Below the pieces are notes generated by a model that saw nothing but the letters and a program-made list of their open reading frames with translations, did no database searches and was not told where the DNA came from. The position numbers and the translations under genes were made by a program. 13,117 nucleotides of DNA from CAZCFB01 sp964511535. Lineage in GTDB: Bacteria; Myxococcota_A; Polyangia; GCA-2747355; CAZCFB01. The stretch lies in assembly GCA_964511535.1 (NCBI GenBank), contig CAZEFW010000200.1, forward strand, positions 1 through 13,117, in the 5' to 3' direction. Below, piece by piece: positions 1 through 6,155 of the stretch (positions are counted from its first letter, which is position 1; each line of letters opens with the position of its first letter).

Positions 1-427
1 GGTCCCGCCCTCGGGCAAGATCCTGTCCGGCGGGGTGGACTCCAACGCCCTGCACAAGCCGAAGCGTTTCTTCGGCGCGGCGCGCAACGTGGAGGAGGGC
101 GGCAGCCTGACCATCGTGGGCACCGCCCTGGTGGACACCGGCTCCCGTATGGACGAGGTGATCTTCGAGGAGTTCAAGGGCACCGGCAACAGCGAGATCC
201 ACCTGGACCGCAAGCTGATGGAGAAGCGCATCTTCCCGTGCCTCGACATCAACAAGTCGTCCACCCGGAAGGAGGAGCTGCTGCTGGTGGAGCATGTGCT
301 GCACAGGGTCTGGATCCTGCGCCAGCTGCTCTTCCCGCTCAACGTCATCGACTCCATGGAGTTCCTCCTGGACAAGATCAACAAGACAAGCACGAATCAG
401 GAGTTCCTCGACTCCATGAGCAGTTGA
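1..427 (+). CDS. rho: Transcription termination factor Rho, C-terminal part (5' end outside window)
   Basis: Rho is a hexameric RNA-dependent ATPase and helicase in the cytoplasm that ends transcription. Only the last 141 residues are present; the first full codon starts at 2. The fragment contains the Q-loop (SGKILSGGVD, matching the E. coli loop with Lys283), the block KRFFGAARNVEEGGSLTI, the R-loop (DTGSRMDE) and FEEFKGTGNSEIHL. EKRIFP carries the equivalent of Arg353 and STRKEELL the equivalent of arginine finger Arg366 (alignment to E. coli from memory). The R-loop residue matching E. coli Lys326 is Arg here, a conservative change. The C-terminal helix region (WILRQLLFPLN to FLDSMSS) is complete and stops at 425-427. 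rpmE follows after 53 bases, as in many bacteria. Identity is very secure. Confidence 0.97.
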   Translation, partial: VPPSGKILSGGVDSNALHKPKRFFGAARNVEEGGSLTIVGTALVDTGSRMDEVIFEEFKGTGNSEIHLDRKLMEKRIFPCLDINKSSTRKEELLLVEHVLHRVWILRQLLFPLNVIDSMEFLLDKINKTSTNQEFLDSMSS

Positions 428-430
428 CGC

Positions 431-462
431 GCGGCTGCATAAGCGCTATTAGAACCAGCCGC
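431..462 (+). promoter_or_regulatory. Hairpin in the rho-rpmE spacer, directly before the rpmE ribosome binding site
   Basis: GCGGCTG at 431-437 is the exact reverse complement of CAGCCGC at 456-462, enclosing an 18-nt loop that itself contains the palindrome AGCGCT (441-446). The structure ends 4 nt before the Shine-Dalgarno GGAGG at 467-471. It has no U-run, so it is not an intrinsic terminator. A role as an L31 autoregulatory leader or processing site is inference. Confidence 0.35.
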
Positions 463-480
463 AGTCGGAGGGTTAAAGAT

Positions 481-699
481 ATGAAGAAGAGCATTCACCC
501 CAGTTACAAGCCGGCCACCATCGAGTGCGCCTGTGGGAACACCGTCGAGACCTACTCCAATCGTGGGTCGTACCGCGTGGATATCTGCGCTGCCTGCCAC
601 CCGTTCTACACCGGCAAGCAGAAGCTCATCGACTCCGCGGGCCGCATCGAGCGGTTCAACCGCAAGTACGGCCGTACCACCACGCCGGCAGCAGAGTAG
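481..699 (+). CDS. rpmE: 50S ribosomal protein bL31, zinc-binding (C+) type
   Basis: bL31 is a small protein of the large ribosomal subunit that bridges to the small subunit. The product is 72 residues, the normal length. It has the family start MKKSIHPSY and the four zinc ligands of the C+ form: Cys16 and Cys18 in ECACGN, and Cys36 and Cys39 in ICAACHPFYTGKQK. These are followed by the typical RIERFNRKYGR end. The presence of all four Cys marks the zinc-dependent paralogue, not the zinc-free type made under zinc starvation. The ATG at 481 has a good Shine-Dalgarno (GGAGG, 467-471) nine bases upstream. It lies between rho and a DUF1385 gene, an arrangement common in deltaproteobacteria. A hairpin sits in its leader (431-462). 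Confidence 0.97.
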   Translation: MKKSIHPSYKPATIECACGNTVETYSNRGSYRVDICAACHPFYTGKQKLIDSAGRIERFNRKYGRTTTPAAE

Positions 700-750
700 C
701 GCAGAGTTCCCCCTCCCGTCCTGACCGCGCTCGCCGGTCGCCCCCATCAT

Positions 751-780
751 CTGGCATCCTCGAGCCTGCGCGGCTATACC
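751..780 (+). promoter_or_regulatory. Weak sigma-70-like promoter candidate before the DUF1385 gene
   Basis: CTGGCA (751-756, 4/6 to TTGACA) is separated by 18 bases from TATACC (775-780, 4/6 to TATAAT), with the gene start at 810. The 110-base spacer after rpmE leaves room for a promoter, but both boxes are weak and the gene may simply be read through from rho-rpmE. Confidence 0.2.
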
Positions 781-809
781 ATCTGTTCGTGCAGCCCGAG
801 GAGTAATTG

Positions 810-1829
810 ATGTCCGAGAAGCAACCAGTCAAGTGCAGCGATGTCGGGGGCCAGGCGGTCATCGAGGGGGTGATGATGCGGTCGCCCAACTCCTTCGTGG
901 TGGCGTGCCGTCGCCCGTCTGGCGAGATCGTGCTGCGGGAGCAGCGCTGGCACTCGCTGTGGCACCGGTTCAAGTTCCTCAAGTGGCCCTTCATGCGCGG
1001 CGGCGTGGTGCTGCTGGAGGCCCTGGTCAACGGCATGTCGGCGCTGACCTTCAGCGCCAACCAGCAGGAGATCGCTGAAGAGGGAGATGGGGATGGGGAG
1101 GGCGAGGGGAACAAGGCCCCGGAGCCCATGAGCCCGGCCGCGGTGGCCGGGATGGTCGCCCTGTCGGTGGTCTTCGCGATGATCCTGTTCGTGGGGCTGC
1201 CCCACCTGCTCACCTGGCTGGTGGGCTTCGACACCGACTCCCTGGCGTTTCACCTGGTGGATGGTGCGTTCAAGGTGCTGATCCTGGTGGGCTATATCGC
1301 CGCCATCGGCACCAACAAGGAGATCGCGCGGGTGTTCATGTACCACGGGGCCGAGCACAAGACGATCTGGGCCTACGAGAAGGACCGCGAGCTCACCGTG
1401 GAGAACGTGCGCGAGGAGAGCCGGTTCCACCCGAGGTGCGGCACGTCCTTCCTGGTGCTGGTCATCCTGGTGAGCGTGTTCCTGTTCGCGGTGCTGCTTC
1501 AGTACCCGCTGTCCGAGTACAAGATCGTGGATCACCTGCTCAAGATCTTGATAAAGATCCCGCTGATGTTCCCGGTGGCGGGGCTCGCCTACGAGGGGAT
1601 CAAGCTGTCCGGCAAGCACCGGGACGCGGCCCTGGTCAAGGCGATCATCTCGCCAGGGCTCTGGTTGCAGCGGCTCACCACGCGGGAGCCGGACGATGAC
1701 CAGCTGGAGATCGCCATTCTCTCGCTGCGCAAGACGCTGTGGCGGGAGGGCGCCGCGCTGGATTCCGACAAGCGGGGGGTGGAAGTGTTCGAGGACTTCG
1801 CGGCGGCGATCCCCGCCACGGAGACGTAG
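810..1829 (+). CDS. DUF1385 (YqhQ-type, COG3872) integral membrane protein
   Basis: The product has 339 residues. The hallmark GGQAVIEGVMMR at residues 13-24 identifies the DUF1385 family, described as a predicted metal-dependent membrane protein of unknown reaction. Other family blocks are YHGAEHKTI (178-186, two His and a Glu) and HPRCGTSF (207-214), possible metal ligands. Hydrophobic spans lie at about 109-137, 155-168, 213-231 and 246-262. An acidic, Gly-rich linker (GDGDGEGEG) stands before the first span and is encoded by a G-run tract (1082-1109). ATG 810 is chosen because GAGGAG (798-803) is 6 bases upstream; the in-frame TTG at 807 is too close. The gene sits between rpmE and prfA, a recurrent neighbourhood that hints at a link to translation, but no function should be assigned. 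The C-terminal 60 residues are soluble. Confidence 0.93.
   Translation: MSEKQPVKCSDVGGQAVIEGVMMRSPNSFVVACRRPSGEIVLREQRWHSLWHRFKFLKWPFMRGGVVLLEALVNGMSALTFSANQQEIAEEGDGDGEGEGNKAPEPMSPAAVAGMVALSVVFAMILFVGLPHLLTWLVGFDTDSLAFHLVDGAFKVLILVGYIAAIGTNKEIARVFMYHGAEHKTIWAYEKDRELTVENVREESRFHPRCGTSFLVLVILVSVFLFAVLLQYPLSEYKIVDHLLKILIKIPLMFPVAGLAYEGIKLSGKHRDAALVKAIISPGLWLQRLTTREPDDDQLEIAILSLRKTLWREGAALDSDKRGVEVFEDFAAAIPATET
1082..1109 (+). other. Potential G-quadruplex tract inside the DUF1385 coding region
   Basis: Five runs of three or four G (1082-1084, 1089-1092, 1095-1098, 1100-1102, 1106-1109) are separated by loops of 4, 2, 1 and 3 bases on the coding strand. This fits the standard G3+N1-7 pattern. 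It encodes the acidic Gly-Asp-Glu linker before the first membrane span. Folding in the cell is unproven. Confidence 0.55.
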
Positions 1830-1845
1830 CAGCGACGCAGCGTCT

Positions 1846-1873
1846 TCTTTGGTCTTTGGTCTTTGGTCTTTAG
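1846..1873 (+). repeat. 7-bp tandem repeat (TCTTTGG) in the prfA leader
   Basis: TCTTTGG occurs three times in perfect tandem (1846-1852, 1853-1859, 1860-1866), followed by a degenerate copy TCTTTAG (1867-1873) and a further TTTAGG (1876-1881). It fills most of the 62-base spacer between the DUF1385 stop and the prfA start and ends just before the weak ribosome binding site. It is AT-richer than its surroundings. Confidence 0.85.
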
Positions 1874-1891
1874 GCTTTAGGGTGATTACCC

Positions 1892-2953
<1,062 letters not shown>

Positions 2954-2954
2954 T

Positions 2955-2984
2955 GGCAGCGGCGCCTTCGCGCCGCCGAATGCC
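2955..2984 (+). other. GC-rich hairpin just after prfA
   Basis: GCGGCGC (2959-2965) pairs with GCGCCGC (2970-2976) across the loop CTTC, extended by GGCA (2955-2958) with TGCC (2981-2984) over a 4-nt bulge. There is no U-run, so it may protect or process the 3' end rather than terminate. The stronger candidate terminator is the palindrome at 2999-3041. Confidence 0.35.
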
Positions 2985-2993
2985 AGATTGCCG
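2978..2993 (+). repeat. Two units of an 8-bp repeat (GAATGCCA-type)
   Basis: GAATGCCA (2978-2985) is followed by GATTGCCG (2986-2993). The same unit is found, on the opposite strand, as a five-copy tandem repeat at 7998-8037. This suggests a dispersed short repeat family in this genome. Confidence 0.5.
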
Positions 2994-2998
2994 ATAGT

Positions 2999-3041
2999 AA
3001 AATGTCAAGTAGGGGGGTCAGACCCCCCTACTTGACATTTT
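2999..3041. repeat. Perfect 43-bp palindrome; candidate bidirectional terminator or REP-like element
   Basis: Arms of 21 bases (2999-3019 and 3021-3041) are exact reverse complements around the single base A at 3020. The core is six G, TC, A, GA, six C; the outer arms read AAAATGTCAAGTA and TACTTGACATTTT. Read rightward the hairpin is followed by more T (3042-3043); read leftward the other arm supplies the U-run, so it could terminate prfA and the converging CARDB gene alike. Each arm contains an outward-facing TTGACA (3032-3037 on +, 3008-3003 on -). It also contains the stop codon of the CARDB gene. The perfection and length are unusual for a plain terminator and suggest a repeated mobile-type palindrome, which only a genome-wide search can show. 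Confidence 0.8.
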
Positions 3042-4170
3042 TTCGGCGGGTCAGGTAGAGGAGCGCCAGGAGGCCCGCCAGGCAAGGGAGTCCGTGGGGA
3101 GGGGCAGCCGGGTGGAGGCGGCAGTCGCAACCGGTGTCGGCGCCCTGCCCTGTGGTGCTGGCGTCTCCCGCGCTGGCTCCAGTGTCCAGGCTGGCGCCAG
3201 CCTCCAGTGCCGCGCTGTCGGGCCTGCCGGAGTCTGGCGGAGCTGAATCTGCCCCGCTGGCGTCCGGCCAGGCGCTGTCCTGGGTTGCCGAGTCTGGCGC
3301 CGCGGCGTCGGGTGGGCTCGAATCGGGCTGCGCCATGTCCGGCTTGGCCAGGTCAGGCGCAGCCGAGTCAGGCTGGAGCAGGTCAGCCACGGCGGCGTCA
3401 GGCAGGGCCGCGTCCGGCATGCCCATGTCCGGGACGCCTGCGTCCGGGCCCACCCCTGTGGTGAGAGACTTCTTGTTGTTCGCCTCGTCGCTCTCCGCGG
3501 CAGCGCAGCCAGCGTCGATGAAGGTCCAGGCCGTGAGCGGCCCTGGCTTCACCCCGCCCTCCACCTGAGTGATGGTCTTGCACTTGCCCTTGCCCAGGCC
3601 ATGCACGAACACCTTCCAGGAGTGCTGGGTGCTGCAAGTGGGCGGCCCGGCGGGGTTGGTATAGATCTCCAGGTCCACCGTCTTCATCTGGGACGAGCCC
3701 TTGTTGCATACCTCCACCTGGTAGGTCACCGTGGTGCCGCTGACCTGGGCCGTGAAGCTCTTGATGTACAGGTCCGGCGGATCCACCGTGTAGGAGGCCT
3801 GGGCGGCGTTGTTGGTCTCCACGGCCTCCGTGATCTTGCAGTCGGCGTCAACCAGCGCCCAGGCGGTGTACTTCCCGGGCTTCACCCCTGCCTCGATCTG
3901 CTTGAAGCTCTTACAGGCGGCCGGGTTCATGAAGGGCAGCGGGTAGCGCCAGGAGTGCTGCAGCCCGCAGGTCGGCGTGTTGTTCAGGTGGGCGTACAGC
4001 TCCAGGGCCGAGGTCTTGGCCACGGTGGACCCCTTGTTGCACACCTCCACCTCGTAAGTCAGGGTGCGGTCGTTGACCGACACCTTGAAGCTCTTGACAT
4101 GCAGGTCGGGGGCGGCGGCAGCGCTCGTGGACAGCAGCAACGGGATCAGAGAGAACAGCGACAGTCGCAA
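3028..4170 (-). CDS. Exported CARDB-like double-repeat protein with Pro-Asp linker and MYXO-CTERM-like tail
   Basis: With the TTG start at 4170 the product has 380 residues. Residues 1-20 are a signal peptide (MRLSLFSLIPLLLSTSAAAA). Two homologous beta-rich repeats follow, about 21-130 and 132-240. Both begin PDLxxKSF and share VEVCNKGS, PTCxxQHSW, a third Cys before the GVKPG block and a fourth in the DAxC block, so four matching Cys per repeat probably form two disulfides. They resemble CARDB adhesion-type domains. Residues 242-321 are 16 pentads of the PDxxx type. The end is GCDC (347-350), a hydrophobic stretch and TRRKNVK, like the MYXO-CTERM tail processed by myxosortase. TTG 4170 is preferred because GAGGAG (4184-4179) lies 8 bases upstream. 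A GTG at 4179 overlaps the stop of the upstream lipoprotein gene as GTGA but has almost no spacing to that site. The two genes are probably translationally coupled. The stop codon lies within the palindrome at 2999-3041. Ligand unknown; a surface adhesive role is inference. Confidence 0.88.
   Translation of the reverse strand: MRLSLFSLIPLLLSTSAAAAPDLHVKSFKVSVNDRTLTYEVEVCNKGSTVAKTSALELYAHLNNTPTCGLQHSWRYPLPFMNPAACKSFKQIEAGVKPGKYTAWALVDADCKITEAVETNNAAQASYTVDPPDLYIKSFTAQVSGTTVTYQVEVCNKGSSQMKTVDLEIYTNPAGPPTCSTQHSWKVFVHGLGKGKCKTITQVEGGVKPGPLTAWTFIDAGCAAAESDEANNKKSLTTGVGPDAGVPDMGMPDAALPDAAVADLLQPDSAAPDLAKPDMAQPDSSPPDAAAPDSATQDSAWPDASGADSAPPDSGRPDSAALEAGASLDTGASAGDASTTGQGADTGCDCRLHPAAPPHGLPCLAGLLALLYLTRRKNVK
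3208..3447 (-). repeat. 15-bp coding repeat: 16 PDxxx pentads
   Basis: Sixteen consecutive 5-residue units with no break in register. Thirteen begin Pro-Asp; the other three begin Ala-Asp, Gln-Asp and Ala-Asp. The other positions are mostly Ala, Ser and Gly. This forms an extended acidic stalk between the CARDB-like repeats and the C-terminal anchor. Confidence 0.85.
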
Positions 4171-4175
4171 GGAAA

Positions 4176-4502
4176 TCACTCCTCGACCCGCGCGGGGCAG
4201 AGCCTGTACGCCTTGACCTTTTCGCACTCCAGCGCGGCGCATTCGTTGCAACAATCCCGGCAAGCAGGGTCGCGCGAGCAGCCGGCGGCCACTGCGGCCT
4301 TGGCCAGCCCGAAGGTCTTGTCACCATGGCAGCAGGTGGAGATACGTTCGTAGCAGGCAGCGCAGGTCTCACCCTGCTCGGGCGCACAGCAGAGGAACCG
4401 GGTCAGATCCACCGGCTCCTGGGGGTTGCCGTCCGAGCACGCGGCGGCGAACAGGACGGCCGTCACCAGCAGGCCGGCGGCTATGAATGGGCGTTTGGTC
4501 AT
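4176..4502 (-). CDS. Small Cys-rich lipoprotein, unknown function
   Basis: The product is 108 residues with a signal peptide ending in a lipobox-like FAAAC (Cys22), so it is probably a lipid-anchored envelope protein. It contains 14 Cys in all, in pairs and close spacings: FLCC, ETCAAC, STCCHGD, PACRDCCNEC. I do not recognise a family; disulfide cross-linking or metal binding are both possible. Its stop (4176-4178) overlaps the alternative GTG start of the CARDB gene and provides that gene's ribosome binding site, so the two form an operon. A good sigma-70-like promoter lies just upstream (4523-4552). No clear Shine-Dalgarno precedes the ATG. It is divergent from the 537-aa Cys-rich gene with 39 bases between starts. 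Confidence 0.8.
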   Translation of the reverse strand: MTKRPFIAAGLLVTAVLFAAACSDGNPQEPVDLTRFLCCAPEQGETCAACYERISTCCHGDKTFGLAKAAVAAGCSRDPACRDCCNECAALECEKVKAYRLCPARVEE

Positions 4503-4522
4503 GGTTCAGCCGGGCGGCGCCC

Positions 4523-4552
4523 ATGATATGTTCGCGGTCTCATGACGGTCAA
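4523..4552 (-). promoter_or_regulatory. Sigma-70-like promoter for the lipoprotein-CARDB pair
   Basis: On the minus strand TTGACC (4552-4547, 5/6 to TTGACA), an 18-base spacer and TATCAT (4528-4523, 5/6 to TATAAT) lie 20 bases before the ATG at 4502. The -35 box lies inside the first codons of the divergent gene, and the -10 overlaps the candidate -10 of that gene (4527-4532), so the two promoters may compete. Confidence 0.5.
4527..4532 (+). promoter_or_regulatory. Candidate -10 box for a near-leaderless transcript of the 537-aa gene
   Basis: TATGTT ends exactly 9 bases before the ATG at 4542, and no Shine-Dalgarno is present. The same spacing, with TATGCT, is seen before the protease gene at 8985. 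Match to TATAAT is 4/6 and no clear -35 was found, so this is tentative. Confidence 0.3.
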
Positions 4553-6155
4553 ATCGTACCTCCCCGGTGCCCTGCTCTGCTGCCTGGCGGTCGCCGCCCC
4601 CGCCTGCAAGGAGTCCAGGCGCGCGCCCGCCGGGATCAGGGTCGAAAACGGCCTGGGCCTCAACAGCTTCCCGCTGGGGCTGCTCGCCAAGGGGAAGCTC
4701 GACGCGGCGGCGCTCAGCAGTAAGACCATCTCCGGGGCGCTCGACAGCTCCCCGGGGCTGGCAGGACTGCTGGAGTATGTGGTGGAGTGCGCCCTCGCCC
4801 CGGGACAGGTGGTGGACCTCCGGATCGCTGGCAAGACCGTCAAGCTGGAGGGCTCCTTCGGCATGAGCCCCGGGTGGGCCAAGGGCCCCTGTGATGAAGC
4901 GTGCCAGGAGTGGGTGACCGCCTGCCTGATGGCCCGCACCAACGTCTTCACCATCCCGGTCTCGCTGTACTTCGTCACCAACCACCCCGCGGCCCACAAC
5001 AAGGGGATGACCGCCGCCGAGGCGGCCATCTACGGCGTGGAGGAGGGGGCGTTCTACGGCAACTGGTTCCTCGATCCCCCGCGTCAGTACGCCTGCTGGG
5101 GCAGCGGCCGGGATCCGTACTACCAGACGCTCCGGGTCTGCACCCAGCCGGGCAACGCCTGCGGCTTCCAGGTTGTGGGGCCGTGCGGGGTTATGGATGG
5201 CCGCACCGGCGGCGCCGCCACCCGCAGCGCGTGCGAGGGCAAGGACCCGAAGTCCGGGGCCTACACCCGCTGCCACAACCGCGCCAGCCTGCCCGGCGGA
5301 AAGGCCTACCCCACGCCCAACAGGATCTACACCCGAATCATGACCACCTACATCAAGCGCAGTCGGTTCGTGGAGCGGCCGGCTGCAGCGGGCTGCATGA
5401 GCAAGCCTCCCGGTCCGGACGCCGGTGTACCTCCCGACATGAGCGGGGCGTCGGGTCGCGCCGGGTCGCCCTGCCGCAACGACGACGACTGCAACAGCGC
5501 CACGCTGCACTGTGACGCCAGGGCGTCGCGCGGGGTATGCACGAAGGCGTGCCAGGGGGGCGCCAGCATCGCCGAAGAGGAGAAGCAGTGCGGCGGGGCT
5601 GGCACTACCTGCCTGGTGCGGGGCGATCCCAAGACCACCGGCGCGGCTTTCTGCACCCGGGCCTGCACCGCGGGGCTGAAGCCCGGGGCCCCCAAGGGGT
5701 GCGCGCCAGGCCTGCTGTGCACCGGCTTCTGGCTCACAAACAGCACCATGGACGCGCCCGGATGCTACCCGTTCTGCTCGTCTGATAGCCACTGCCCGTC
5801 AGGCTTCCACTGCGGCCGCACCGGCGAGTGCGATCCGCTGAAGGTGCCGGACACCCTCAGCGCGGACGGCGACCCGTGCGATGCGAGCAAGGTGACGGTG
5901 TCACAGTGTCGGGGGTTCTGCTCGCGCGTGGGCCAGACCGACGCCACCCAGGGCATCTGCTACAGCATGATCAACCTGGCCGAGGGGAGCCGCTGTCCTG
6001 ACAACCCGGCCAAGATGGAGTTGGTCTCCAAGAAAGGCCAGGACGACATGGGCCTGTGCATGTACAGGAAGTGCGCCACTGACGCCGACTGCACTGCGCC
6101 GCTCAAGTGCATCCTGAGCAACTTCACCTTCTCGAGGGTGTGCGCTTACTTCTGA
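4542..6155 (+). CDS. Exported Cys-rich protein of myxobacterial type, unknown function
   Basis: The product has 537 residues. The N-terminus is a signal peptide with a possible lipobox (APAC, Cys22). Residues about 28-285 form an N-terminal domain with the blocks LLEYVVECALAPGQ, EWVTACLMARTNV, VEEGAFYGNWF and YACWG. I associate this pattern with a paralogous family of secreted myxobacterial proteins of unknown function (from memory, unverified). A Pro-Asp linker (GPDAGVPPDM, about 290-300) leads to a C-terminal region (311-537) of short Cys modules, such as CRNDDDCN, CSSDSHCPSGFHCG and CATDADCTAPLKC, resembling EGF/dickkopf-like disulfide repeats. The ATG at 4542 has no Shine-Dalgarno. It is divergent from the small lipoprotein, and its last 32 bases overlap the converging DUF885 gene. 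A surface or adhesive role is inference. Confidence 0.85.
   Translation: MTVKSYLPGALLCCLAVAAPACKESRRAPAGIRVENGLGLNSFPLGLLAKGKLDAAALSSKTISGALDSSPGLAGLLEYVVECALAPGQVVDLRIAGKTVKLEGSFGMSPGWAKGPCDEACQEWVTACLMARTNVFTIPVSLYFVTNHPAAHNKGMTAAEAAIYGVEEGAFYGNWFLDPPRQYACWGSGRDPYYQTLRVCTQPGNACGFQVVGPCGVMDGRTGGAATRSACEGKDPKSGAYTRCHNRASLPGGKAYPTPNRIYTRIMTTYIKRSRFVERPAAAGCMSKPPGPDAGVPPDMSGASGRAGSPCRNDDDCNSATLHCDARASRGVCTKACQGGASIAEEEKQCGGAGTTCLVRGDPKTTGAAFCTRACTAGLKPGAPKGCAPGLLCTGFWLTNSTMDAPGCYPFCSSDSHCPSGFHCGRTGECDPLKVPDTLSADGDPCDASKVTVSQCRGFCSRVGQTDATQGICYSMINLAEGSRCPDNPAKMELVSKKGQDDMGLCMYRKCATDADCTAPLKCILSNFTFSRVCAYF

Noticed and set aside
160..168. Arg for Lys in the Rho R-loop (E. coli Lys326 position) as a functional change
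   Set aside because: Conservative, and I believe Arg or other residues occur here in other bacteria; not worth a claim.
723..739. Hairpin GACCG-N7-CGGTC after rpmE as terminator
   Set aside because: Only five pairs and followed by GCCCCC, not by T; within chance for such GC content.
807..812. TTG at 807 as the start of the DUF1385 protein
   Set aside because: Only 3 bases from the GAGGAG; ATG 810 has better spacing and a better start codon.
3134..3568. Plus-strand open frame with a Ser-Gly-rich repeat
   Set aside because: It is the antisense reading of the PDxxx pentads of the CARDB protein; the repeat pattern is inherited from that gene.
3028..4263. Longer CARDB protein starting at 4263
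   Set aside because: It would overlap the Cys-rich lipoprotein gene by 88 bases and put a basic 28-residue stretch in front of a good signal peptide.
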